A DNA stretch of 64,000 bases, taken from the NCBI RefSeq assembly GCF_963678635.1, contig NC_087064.1, forward strand, positions 62,241,548 through 62,305,547, given 5' to 3'. Of the stretch, positions 1 to 9,474 are shown in pieces (position 1 is the stretch's first letter; each line of letters opens with the position of its first letter). This DNA comes from Symsagittifera roscoffensis. Taxonomy: Eukaryota; Xenacoelomorpha; Acoela; Convolutidae. Under the pieces are notes generated by a model, which saw only the letters and a program-made list of their open reading frames with translations, searched no databases and was not told the DNA's origin. The position numbers and the translations under genes are program-made.

Positions 1-600
1 AAACTTGTTAAAATAGGCTGAAATAATTTTCATAATCGGCTCTCTGACAAAAATTGACCCTGTGAATGAAGTGATAACCTTTTGAAGTTCAGGCAGGGTC
101 ATCTTGTCCATTTTTTTCACATCAGGATCTACAATTGGGTGATAATAGGGCTGCTCGTGGATATTTTTGCCCCCGTGAAACGCCGCCCACCATACGAAAG
201 AGCGCATTGTCGTTCCTGTTTTTGCCACTCGGCATTCGTAGAATTTATACTCGGGTAAAACACTGTAGAATTTTCCATTTTTGCGGAAATGAAATTGAAG
301 TAACTTATCTCTATCTGTGTTTGATAATTGAGGATGTAACGCACAGAATTTGTTTAGTTTTTTCAGCCGAATTTTTTGTTTTTCCTCTGGTTTCAAAGCG
401 GATCCTTCTAGCTTCTCAATTGCTGTGAGGACGGGTTTGACGGTCACTTTTGTCGGCTTAGCTGCAACTCTACTTCTTGGATTGGAAAAATGATGATCTT
501 CGGAATTCGATGGGCGCTGGAGAAAAAACATAGACAAGGATATAACGGTGGCCAATAAGCACAATATAGTAACAGCGAAAGGTTTTCTCCGACGTAACAT
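1..600 (-). CDS. Carbohydrate sulfotransferase, N-terminal part (cut by window edge)
   Basis: An uninterrupted minus-strand frame runs from an ATG at 598-600 to base 1, so 200 codons are visible and the C-terminus lies outside the window. Residues 1-27 form a basic cap (MLRRRK) and one hydrophobic segment (FAVTILCLLATVISLSMFFL), the layout of a type II Golgi enzyme. A Lys/Pro-rich stem follows. Around residues 121-132 the segment FYECRVAKTGTTMRSF matches the 5'-phosphosulfate loop of the HNK-1/chondroitin sulfotransferase group. Around residues 183-197 FVREPIMKIISAYFNKF matches the 3'-phosphate motif (Arg and Ser binding PAPS). From the family, it would transfer sulfate from PAPS to a glycan in the Golgi lumen; the acceptor cannot be told. 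No intron is visible in the part seen. Confidence 0.85.
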   Translation of the reverse strand, partial: MLRRRKPFAVTILCLLATVISLSMFFLQRPSNSEDHHFSNPRSRVAAKPTKVTVKPVLTAIEKLEGSALKPEEKQKIRLKKLNKFCALHPQLSNTDRDKLLQFHFRKNGKFYSVLPEYKFYECRVAKTGTTMRSFVWWAAFHGGKNIHEQPYYHPIVDPDVKKMDKMTLPELQKVITSFTGSIFVREPIMKIISAYFNKF

Positions 601-806
601 TTCCACAAACTGCTAAATTATGGTTGAGGTGGAATTTGATCTAAATTAAAGGTGTATAAGGTGAGCAGATATAAAACTAATTCTGCAGCTGAAATACTAA
701 AATATTTAACAGAGTTTCCGAGACAGCTTTGAATTTGTGTAAATATCTCTTTGGCCGTAAATCACCAATAAATAATTTACTCAACTCTGAGCTGAAAGTC
801 AAATGC

Positions 807-1182
807 ACTGGCGAATCTAGGATTGTCTCGATGGGAGGAGCGGATTTTCAAAAAAATTTTTGTCGACCTTTTTTTTAGTTCGATCAAATTGATTTTCCGC
901 ACAATACCAGAACACTAGAGAAACCCTATTTAACAAAAAAAATTCAGCTGAAGTTTTGGCAAATTTTTGGAAAAAAAGAAAAATTTTGACCAAAAAATTG
1001 CATGTTTTGGCGCGCGCTCCCCTTCAGAATTAGAATATATTGGGGTCCAAAGTGCCTTCAGGAAAGTCTTAGGGTTCGTCGGCCAAAAATGGATATCATA
1101 AAATAATAACGAAGGTCGAATCCCTAAGGGGGCCTAAATCCGCCCCTAGTCGATTGGGTCAAGTTTGACCAAATTTGGAGAT
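807..1182. repeat. Dispersed ~380-bp repeat, copy 1
   Basis: This stretch is diverged but collinear with 26551-26950. Shared landmarks in order are gatcaaattgattttc, gcgctcccct, the ttggggtc/ttggcgtc block, gccaaaaatggatatc and a GC-richer end with gggggcc/ggggtcg. Both copies have the same orientation. No coding potential is seen, and the type of element is unknown. Confidence 0.6.
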
Positions 1183-2448
1183 GTTATACTTCTAATGCCA
1201 GAAAAAGCAAGTGAATGTTACTACTAAATAACTTCAAATTGATTTGAGAGAACAGCAAAAGCCCAAACATCCGATTGCTTATTCACAATTACAAGTCAAA
1301 GAAAGCGCCATAGACGTTGGCCGTTGGTATTAATGATGTTCGTTGCGCGAATATAAACTATTCTGACAAATACCATTTTAACGAGCACTAGTCACTACCA
1401 TAAACTAAATATGAACGGATCACACCATCAAAACAACAGAATATAAACCGAAAGTTGAATGTTTATCCTAAATCATCTAAAGATAGATGTCACTATTAGT
1501 CAGTAGTTACATGAAGTGAGGTCTATCTTTAGATTTTTATTGAAAAAACAGCGCTTACACACGGAGAAATAAAAATGCTAAGCTTTAACAAGATAATAAG
1601 AAATAAGAATGGAATCTTTACTTTATTATAATATAGGCTTCAAAACTACTACCGTTATATTAGTTTTTTTTACTAATGCTTAAGGCAACAGCTATAGATA
1701 GTCTCATGCAAAGATATCAAGCAGAGCGCCTCTTTGAAAAAAAACTAATTAATTCAGGCTTTAAAAAATAATAATTTTCATTTGGGACTGCAAAATAAAA
1801 AACAAAAATTTTTTTAAAAAAATGTGTTAATTCCACAGCACTGAAATCGAGGGGGGCCTAGCATTTAGCATGCGGTCCGATTATAGCACATAGTTTTAAT
1901 GCAGCTTTTTGGGGAGTAAAAAACGCTTGTATTACTCCGAGAATGTGTTGTACTCAATTTTCTGAGAGACGACAGCTCGTAGAAGTGACATGTGGTCGAA
2001 AGGGAGTCCTGTTTATGGTTCGCTCACTTCTCTCTGCTTCAAGCTTGTATAAAATCTATACTTAAATGTTGAACTGCTTAACCTGTAATTTTTTTGATAA
2101 TAATCAGTCATGATCCATAACAAAACGCTGAATAAGTATTATACTCTGACCAGTGTAATTGATTAGACCATCATTTGGACTGTTTAAATTATAATTAGGC
2201 TTAAACTAATCTCGCTTTTACCATTGTTTCCTGAAAACTATTGCGACCAACGTTTTAAGTATAACATTAAAATCAATATTAGGCAAATGATTTGCGCAAA
2301 TCTATCATGCCGAAAATAGAAAACGTGACGAGCACTCGGTGCACTTTATCTGAAACTATTGTATGAGATTAGTTTTTATATCTGAATTACATGTGATTCA
2401 CCTCAATTGGTGCTAATAACAAAGTTCAGAAAAGATTTTACAAAGCAT
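1183..2448. other. Intergenic, nothing recognised
   Basis: AT-rich sequence with stops in all frames. I see no domain, RNA gene or clear repeat. Confidence 0.5.
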
Positions 2449-3450
2449 CAAGACCGCTTGTATATCAGGGCAAAGCCCTGAATGTTCTGACTGCCCCTTA
2501 CTTCAAATATCGAATAGTTTTTGGGAAAAGAAAATATTGAAAACCTATAAATTTTGGACAAAATAGAAGTGCGAAATGTTGAGTCGTACGAAATTAATAC
2601 GACCAATTAGCTAGCCTCAATTCAATTTGGAACGATTTTGTTGAGCGGGATAATCCGCCACGCATTAATAATTCGCGTTATGCTCTCAGCGATATGAAGA
2701 AATTCTTCAAGGAATGCAAAATTTAGTCCAGAACATGATCAATTTGACAACTTTTAAATCCCCAGAACTTAACAAAAAATAATCGGAGGTAAAATATCTT
2801 TTTAAAATTGAACTCAAGAAGCTGTCTGATATCTTCAATGGGGTATAAAAAAATTTTGTCGAAAACTATTAATTCCATCGGCAAAAATTGACTGAAAAAA
2901 ACCACACCGAGCATAAATATTCCGTTTTCTTCGAAAAACGGAACAACAAGTTACAAGACTGCTCGTATATCAATCAAAGCCTTGCATGTTCCGACAGCCC
3001 CTTAACCCATATCGAATAATTTTTAAGAAAAGGAAATACTGAAAAACTGTAAACTTTGGACAATATCAAAGTTCAAGTACGAAAGTTTGAGTAGTACAAC
3101 AATATAATGACCAATTAGCAAGCTTGAATTAAATTTAGAACAATTTTGTTGTGCGGTATAATTCGCCACGCATAAATATTTTGCGTTAATTTTTCCGCAT
3201 TATGGATAAAATATTCGAAGTGCGCTTAATTTAGCGCAGAGTATGGCCAAATTGGCCCTTTTCAAACTCCCAGTACTTTGCAAAAAATGATCCGAGGTAA
3301 AATAATTTTTTACACTTGATTTTAGGGAGTCAATATTTTCAATAGGGAATAGTTTTTTCCTAAAAACTATCATTTCGCTTGCAAAAAAATGACTGAATAA
3401 AAAACTCTCTGTAAATTTCGTTTTATTTTCAAAAATCGGAACAATAACTT
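2449..3450 (+). repeat. Old tandem duplication of a ~505-bp unit
   Basis: Unit 1 (about 2449-2953) and unit 2 (about 2954-3450) align over their whole length at an offset of ~505 bp. Paired landmarks are gcttgtatatca/gctcgtatatca, gaccaattagc, cgccacgcat, tccgaggtaaaata/tcggaggtaaaata and a closing cggaacaa. Many substitutions and small indels separate the units. There is no coding signal. Confidence 0.75.
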
Positions 3451-3476
3451 AGGTTTTATTTAAATGGGTCATTTTT

Positions 3477-3626
3477 GTAAGATTTTTGCAAGATTCTTAC
3501 TAGCTTTTATGAGATACTCGTTCAAAACTAATCAATTTTGCAAGAATTTTGCAAAATATTACAAAATTCTTGGATAATCCACTAATTTTGAATGATGTAT
3601 CTAGTAGAAATCTTGCAAGATCTTAC
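3477..3626. repeat. Foldback (MITE-like) element
   Basis: A long imperfect inverted repeat: the left end gtaagatttttgcaagatt is mirrored by the right end aatcttgcaagatcttac. The pairing continues inward through tactag..ctagta and ttcaaaacta..ctaattttgaa to a centre near 3550. About 150 bp in all with arms of ~70 bp. Short direct copies of caagatcttacaaga follow at 3617-3660. Confidence 0.55.
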
Positions 3627-4450
3627 AAGATAGCCCGCCACATACAAGATCTTACAAGACGGTTCATCTGCGCCAACTAGGGTGATAGTCAAACAGGAAT
3701 GTGTATTTAGTGTGTGATAGTCAAAATAGTCAAAAGTTTAGTGCGTGAGTTTCAAAGCACCGGGTAGCTTTTAGCTTAAAATTACGATCAGTTTCGAAAC
3801 TTATCATTTCTAACAATTTTAAATCAATTACGTATTGTACCGTTCAAGCTTATTGTATTACCAAAAGATTTCTGCTTCATAGAGTCGCGTTTGAGTTTAG
3901 CGTCAGATTTGCAAACTGTTTTGAATCCGCTTCAAGATTAACCCTCATAATAATCATTGTTGAATCAAAGATAAATCTAGAAAAGGTTTTTGCCTCGTAG
4001 TTGACCAAAGCAAAAAACTTAAATCCGAGGAACTGTAGAAATTCGAAAAGTATTGAAGCAATTATACACAAGAGTGTATTTTTTTGCATTTATTGAAATA
4101 TCAGTGAATTGCTGAAAAACTTTGATCCTATCGAGAGTTAATTATCCGTTATAAAAAAAGTATTTATAATCAATCTTTGATGCTAAAAACAAACAGTTAA
4201 GTCGAAGCAGCACCAATTTGGGAGCCATGCTTCCTCCGAGCAACCAATCAACATAAGTTTTAACTTAAATTTTGATTGCATATTAAATTCTTCAAAAAAC
4301 TTTAAATATTGAAAAATTGGTAAAACAGTTGTATATGTCTTGGGTAAGGATTAGAGAAAAACTAAAATCAACAAAACGTCGAAAAGTATATCACCAAAAA
4401 AAATCCAATTGATTAATCTAAAGTAATTAGTCATATCTGAATTGAGCGGG
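3627..4450. other. Intergenic, nothing recognised
   Basis: AT-rich and without a coding frame that resembles a protein. The bases just left of the LTR (gcggg at 4446-4450) are one side of the possible target-site duplication. Confidence 0.5.
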
Positions 4451-4751
4451 TGTGGTAACTAACTGAACCTCTAAGGTTTGTAATGAAAACTGAATTGGTT
4501 TCAAAGGATTAATTTAACCGTTGAACCATATTGTTTTACTTGTGTTAGTTTCCGATTGTTGACTGTGTACGGATTCACAGATCGGAGAGAGAATGACTCT
4601 CTAACTTTGCAATAAAGGTCGTGTAGAGTTGACCTTGGTAATTTATAATAATGTACTATAATTTACAGATAACAATATGAATAGCAAGTTCAAGGCCACT
4701 ATGTGATTACTGCATGGTTACTGCAATTGTAGTAGCAGTTGCGGTACCACA
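4451..4751 (-). repeat. 3' LTR of the Ty3-type element
   Basis: 301 bp, identical by eye to 11391-11691 except for one base (t at 4730 versus c). Being on the minus strand, it is the downstream LTR. The near identity points to a recent insertion, since both LTRs are copied from one template. Confidence 0.95.
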
Positions 4752-4760
4752 TACCCCCTC
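4752..4760 (-). other. Polypurine tract next to the 3' LTR
   Basis: On the minus strand the internal region ends in GAGGGGGTA immediately before the LTR. A purine run at this place primes plus-strand DNA synthesis in LTR elements. Confidence 0.65.
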
Positions 4761-4863
4761 GGCCGAGAAAAATTTTATAATATATTATCAAATTTTAATA
4801 ATAATGAATAGGAGTTTGAATACTCAGTTTAAGGAGTTTTATTCTTTTTACAATTATTTATAA

Positions 4864-6087
4864 TCACTTTCCCTCTCTTTCCTCGTGTTCTTCTTCGAAA
4901 TTTAGTGGGACTCGCCACTCTGCGTTCCATGATCGGTTTATGTTGAGAGCCTCGCTGCCAAACTTTCTTCGGAAAAGGTGCTTCTCAAGCAGACCAAATT
5001 TGGTTTCCACCGAATTCGACGCCCCGGGTCTGAAGTTTGCTAACTTAATTCGGTACGCTTCAAGCGCGGCTCGATTTAGATCTAAAAGATCATTTTGATC
5101 CTCGATAACCTTCACCGAATGCTTAATCGGGTTTCCGTATCTTGTTGGCCCCTTCTTGGCTCTTCCGCTTTTACGAACCGAAGTGTCCTCAACTTCTGAT
5201 TCATCCGAGAACCCCGGAGGATTCATAGATTTATCTTCGACGTCCGCGTCCTCTTTAGACCGTAAAATCTCTGCCGCCGTAAGTTGTACTCCGAGTTCGA
5301 GTACTTGGTCAGCTAACCGATTCCAGTCATTTGCCGATAAATCTTTACTATTGAATGTGTCGAGGATTGTTTCGGGAGATGTATTTCGCGAGATTTCTTT
5401 CTTGTTTCTCGTATTGCCGTGTGTATTTGATGTTGAATTTGGTACGTCTCTTGTGTTGGCCGAGCACGCCTGATCTTCCGCTTGAGATTCCTGCACTTCT
5501 GCTGCCGTCGCAGCATTTTTAGGTTGAGAAGTGTTTTGTTGAACATTCTTTGGGTTTATGCCCACCTTTGTCTTAGGTTTTGAGACGAAAGGGCCAGCCA
5601 GGTTTGGCTTTGCTCTTCGGACTGCTAGGTTTAGTCCCCCGCCTTGCAGAATGTCCTTTGACGTGACCACTGACGGGCTGTCCTGAAATTGCAGCTTAGC
5701 ATTAGATGGATCTATGCTTTGCTGCTCTAGCAGTAATTCCTCGTCCGACTGACTGATCTCGGCCTCGTCCTGTTCGTTGGCCTGTCGCTTCGATTGCCGC
5801 TGCTGCTTACTCTTAGGTTCTTCTCCTGTTGGAGAACGCCTGTTGTTGCCTTTCTCTTTATCTGGAACAGCAACCTTAACTTTAGCGACGTCACTCTTGC
5901 GGTAGATGGACCCTGCTGCTGTCTTGACAGTGGAGGGCGTTTCGGTCACGACTCTTCCTTTCAATGGCTTCATAAGGGCTTTACCACTTTTCCTCCCCTC
6001 GTCCTTTCTAATCAGGATTGGGGACGACTGATTGAAGATGGTTTCTGGCTTGTCTTCAATAAACCCACGTTTCCACGAATACAGCAT
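4864..6087 (-). CDS. C-terminal tail of Pol (after integrase), frame-shifted
   Basis: A 407-codon frame overlapping the integrase frame by 76 bp. It opens with KPETIFNQSSPILIRKDEGR, continues with GRVVTETPSTVKTAAGSIYR, and ends with a KSGRAKKGPTRYGNP-type basic patch typical of the extreme C-terminus of animal Ty3 Pol proteins. The middle is polar and low in complexity. No membrane segment or signal peptide is seen, so an env function is not supported. It could be a separate third reading frame, but a one-base shift from Pol is the simpler reading. Confidence 0.6.
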   Translation of the reverse strand: MLYSWKRGFIEDKPETIFNQSSPILIRKDEGRKSGKALMKPLKGRVVTETPSTVKTAAGSIYRKSDVAKVKVAVPDKEKGNNRRSPTGEEPKSKQQRQSKRQANEQDEAEISQSDEELLLEQQSIDPSNAKLQFQDSPSVVTSKDILQGGGLNLAVRRAKPNLAGPFVSKPKTKVGINPKNVQQNTSQPKNAATAAEVQESQAEDQACSANTRDVPNSTSNTHGNTRNKKEISRNTSPETILDTFNSKDLSANDWNRLADQVLELGVQLTAAEILRSKEDADVEDKSMNPPGFSDESEVEDTSVRKSGRAKKGPTRYGNPIKHSVKVIEDQNDLLDLNRAALEAYRIKLANFRPGASNSVETKFGLLEKHLFRRKFGSEALNINRSWNAEWRVPLNFEEEHEEREGK

Positions 6088-8191
6088 CGGTTAATGGTAC
6101 TCGTCTCGTCCACCGTACGCCTTAGGTCATTAGCAGATGTATCGCGGCGTGTTTGATTCCATCTGGCATTGGCCTCTAGAAGCTCTTTCAAGGCCCGCGC
6201 TCTTGCTCGATCCTTTGCCATGTCTTCTTGTTGCTTGAATAAAGGACTCATGTCGCGGCTATTTTGTCCTTTACGAACAATTTTTAGATTATCGCGAGAC
6301 TGGTCGATTCGCTTTTTAAGTTGAGAGGCCGTCAGAGCTGAACGTTCCAGGTGTTCCTTATCTAAACGATCAGAGTTTCGTAAAAACCTATCACTAAGAA
6401 TTTTAAATTCTGTTTTTGGCAATCTCCCAAAGTGAGCCTCAAATGGCGACATTTTAATTGTTTTCTGCTTACTCCAACGGAGGTCACGAAGTATCGTACT
6501 AAGGCATAATTTTATTGATGTTACGTTTTCATCGAGTAACATTACTCCCAACCTTCTTTTGATAGTTTGTATAGTGCGTTCCACTAAACCGCATCCGCGA
6601 TGGTCGCCCACTGGACAAAATTTTTGTTCAATGTTATTATCGGAACAGAATTTTCTCATTGATTTGCCCTTAAACCCGGAAAACTGATCTGTTCTAACTG
6701 ATTCGGGTATCCCATGTATATCAATATATGAGCGAAGAAATTTTATTGATGACTTTCCCCCTGTTGATTTAGTGATTTTCACTGACGGAAATTTTGAATA
6801 CCTATCTATTGCTACCAACAGATAAATTTTTTTTCCTTTGTAATCTTCAAGTGGACCCGCGTAGTCTAACTGAACTTCTTGACCTGGCTGCGTCAGCAGT
6901 GGAAGGGGCTTTGTAGCATTTTTTGTTATGATGTATTTTGCATTTTTACCGTGGCGGGTGCAGCTTCTGCATTCCTCTGCAAGATTGACGATATCCTTGT
7001 GCATGTGCGGCCACCACAGGTATTTCGACACATCCAGCATCGCTTCCTGGCCTGGGTGACCGCGGTGGATCCGCTTCAGCACCGCCAAGCGCAATTGTTC
7101 CGGAACAACCAGTCGGTTGTCCACCAGTATACAGTCGTCCACGACTGAAAGTTGATGCCAAAGAGGGTTAGTATACGGGCCCATCAACTCGAAGCTGTAT
7201 CGGTCATTCCTTTCAATCACCCGCCGCAATCTATCCATCCAAACGTCCTCTGATATCAATTCCGCTAAGAGGCTTCGATCAAACAGCTTAGTAAGGTTGT
7301 CCAGGCAGTTTTCTGTACTCGTATCTCTTGGATGCGATCTGATTCTTCTGGAATCGTGACCTGTTTTGTCTTTCGTAACGATGCTGACTTCTGGAGTTCC
7401 GGGGGGGCTTTCAGCTGTAAGGTCCACTTCGATGATTTGTGGATTTCCTCTCTGGTTATTGGATTCCAATGAAGGGTCAATTCTGTTGAGATCGTCCAGG
7501 ATTGTCCGTGCTTCTAATTCGAGAATGATTTTTGGGTTGTTTGGCTTTTCTGCCCCCATGAGATCCCAAAATGACATCAGAGTTGTTTCACTATTTCCTG
7601 CTGTGATTCCGGATGTGATTTCCTTGCATCCTTTAGACTTGACTGGTTTTCTCACTGTCCTCCACTCAACCTGGGGTACATCTGACTCGGAATCGTCTGA
7701 CTCTTGCCTACTGCACGCAGCACCTCTCTTCACCAATCTTGTTCGGGAGAAGGTGGTTTCCGTCACTTGTTCTGTTAGTTCGTCCTCCTTTCGATTCTCA
7801 TTCTGTCTGTTCGACGTTTTCTTTAATTTTCTTGAATTGCTTTTCTCCATTTTGTCTTCCAACGCCGCCCTTGTGAAATCTGCTGATTGTTTTGAATTCG
7901 AAATATCTTTTTGTTTGATAGAAATTGTATTAAATTTTGATTTATCGACCAACTGTTTCTCACGAGCTAATTTGTCCAAAGTGTTTTTCGTGTTTTTCTG
8001 TTTCTGAACTGTTTGAAAACTTGAGTTTTGACCGTTTTCGTTCCGGTCGAGCTTTGTCCAGTTTTGAACAAATTGGTTGTCATAGCAACCGCGTGATGAG
8101 CTGTTATTACAGTAGTTAGTTTCTTTTGTTGTTCTAGAATGTTCTAGAATGTTGATAGCACTATCTTGATTTGTTTGAGTGCTTTATGGCA
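6012..8191 (-). CDS. Spacer and integrase of the Ty3-type element
   Basis: This frame is open from just below a TAA near 8190. It overlaps the RNase H end and has no ATG at its beginning, so it is expected to be translated as part of Pol. The first ~300 codons are polar, low in motifs, and include an acidic IIEVDLTAES stretch. Then come the integrase HHCC finger (HRGHPGQ...ECRSC), the DDE core (VQLDYAGP, VRTDQFSGF, GLVERTIQ) and a long C-terminal part. The length between RNase H and the HHCC finger is larger than is usual for the group. The frame closes at 6012, while the homologous continuation lies in the frame of the next entry. Confidence 0.85.
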
Positions 8192-8728
8192 ACGTTCAAT
8201 AGATTCCGGCCACGGTTCCCCATTAGGTTCCCTTGACAAATAATCAACAATACCCATATCCCTTCCTGGAATATGAGTAATTGTAAATTGATAAGGTAGT
8301 AATCGGTCAACCCACCTGGTTAGTCGAGATTGATACGTTTTATTAGATCTATGTTCCCCCAAAGCAGATGTTAACGCCTTATGATCAGTTGCTATCACAA
8401 ATTCTTTCCCCAGTAAGTAGTGTTTAAAACGATCTACCGCCCAAACGACTGCTAACAGTTCGAGTTCATTGGTCGAATATTTTTGTTCTTGGGAATTTAG
8501 ATACCGAGATGCAAATGCAATCGGTATCCACTCGTTTTGATGGGACCATTGTTCCAGAGTAGCCCCTAGACCGCTATGACTTGCATCGCACTTTATCCTA
8601 GTTTGCTTTAATGGATCGTAGTAATTTAATAAAGCGATATTAGCAACTGCCTTTTTGATATCCTCAAAAGCTACTGAGTGTTGATCGTTCCACTCAAATT
8701 TTTTCACCGGTAAACGAACATTTTTCAT
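8144..8728 (-). CDS. RNase H domain of the Ty3-type element
   Basis: The frame after the A11 run. IKCDASHSGLGATLEQ carries the first catalytic Asp, then PIAFASRYLNSQEQKYSTNE with the catalytic Glu, and IATDHKALTSAL with the third Asp. It ends with HIPGRDMGIVDYLSR, the usual end of the Ty3 RNase H (chromo-type IPG...DYLSR). The ATG at the start of this frame is probably internal to Pol, not a true start. It stops at TAG (8144-8146) inside a tandem 10-bp word (gttctagaat twice, 8131-8150). Confidence 0.87.
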   Translation of the reverse strand: MKNVRLPVKKFEWNDQHSVAFEDIKKAVANIALLNYYDPLKQTRIKCDASHSGLGATLEQWSHQNEWIPIAFASRYLNSQEQKYSTNELELLAVVWAVDRFKHYLLGKEFVIATDHKALTSALGEHRSNKTYQSRLTRWVDRLLPYQFTITHIPGRDMGIVDYLSREPNGEPWPESIERCHKALKQIKIVLSTF

Positions 8729-9474
8729 TTTTTTTTTTCGTTTTCTTCTTTCAGTAGTGGTCTAAGTTTTTCAGTTAGACTAGCTGCATTTGGGATGAAT
8801 TTCGACAAATGATTGATAGTACCCATAAACGATCTGAGTTGTTTTAGTGACTTGGTGGGTTGGAGATTTGCAATAGCCTCAGTTTTCGTAATTTTTGGTA
8901 TTATACCGTGTATCGACAAATTATGACCTAACCAGTTCACTGCAGGCTGAAAAAATTCACATTTCGAAATTTTTAATGCGAGATTTTCATCATCCAACTT
9001 TTGCAGTACGTTGCGAACCAATTTCTCATGATCTTTAGCTTCCCCCTTAGAAACAATTAGAATATCATCCAAGAAGCAAAATGTATTTTTCGAGTAGTTG
9101 AGTGTTCTGTCCATCGCTTTTTGGAACTCAGCCGGCATGTCTGCCAGCCCGTAAAAGCCTGTCAGAAATCTGTAAGTTCCCGTTGCATTACCTCCTACAA
9201 TATTAAAATTGCATTGTTTTGCTGTTTCCGCAGTTAGTCTTATTTGACTGTAGGCATATTTTAAGTCCAACACCGTGAAATAAAGAGAGCCTTCTGATGC
9301 TGATGTGATAATCTGGCTAACCCCATCGATCAGTTCGTCCACATTGGGCATCTGATATTTATTTTTGTACAGCTGTCTATTAATGGGTTTGGCGTCCAGG
9401 GCTAATTTGATAGAGTTATCTTTTTTGACTGTGATAACAATTGGGGCAATAAAGCAATCGCTCGTACATTTATC
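8725..9474 (-). CDS. Reverse transcriptase domain of the Ty3-type element
   Basis: It continues in the same frame below the TGA. From an internal methionine at 9349-9351 it shows LDLKYAYSQI (first catalytic Asp), FYGLADMPAEFQKAMD and FCFLDDILIV, where FLDD stands in place of the usual YXDD (catalytic Asp pair kept). Then come the LGH and RSFMGTINHLSKFI segments of the connection region. The frame ends in a lysine run made by 11 consecutive A and a TGA directly after. The next domain lies one frame away, so about one A is missing or a slip is needed. Confidence 0.88.
   Translation of the reverse strand, partial: DKCTSDCFIAPIVITVKKDNSIKLALDAKPINRQLYKNKYQMPNVDELIDGVSQIITSASEGSLYFTVLDLKYAYSQIRLTAETAKQCNFNIVGGNATGTYRFLTGFYGLADMPAEFQKAMDRTLNYSKNTFCFLDDILIVSKGEAKDHEKLVRNVLQKLDDENLALKISKCEFFQPAVNWLGHNLSIHGIIPKITKTEAIANLQPTKSLKQLRSFMGTINHLSKFIPNAASLTEKLRPLLKEENEKKK

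Noticed and set aside
4864-6087. Envelope gene of the LTR element.
   Set aside because: No signal peptide, membrane segment or cysteine pattern. The sequence continues the integrase C-terminus in another frame.
7366-8007. 213-codon plus-strand frame.
   Set aside because: Antisense shadow of the Ty3 Pol spacer region, with no domain of its own.
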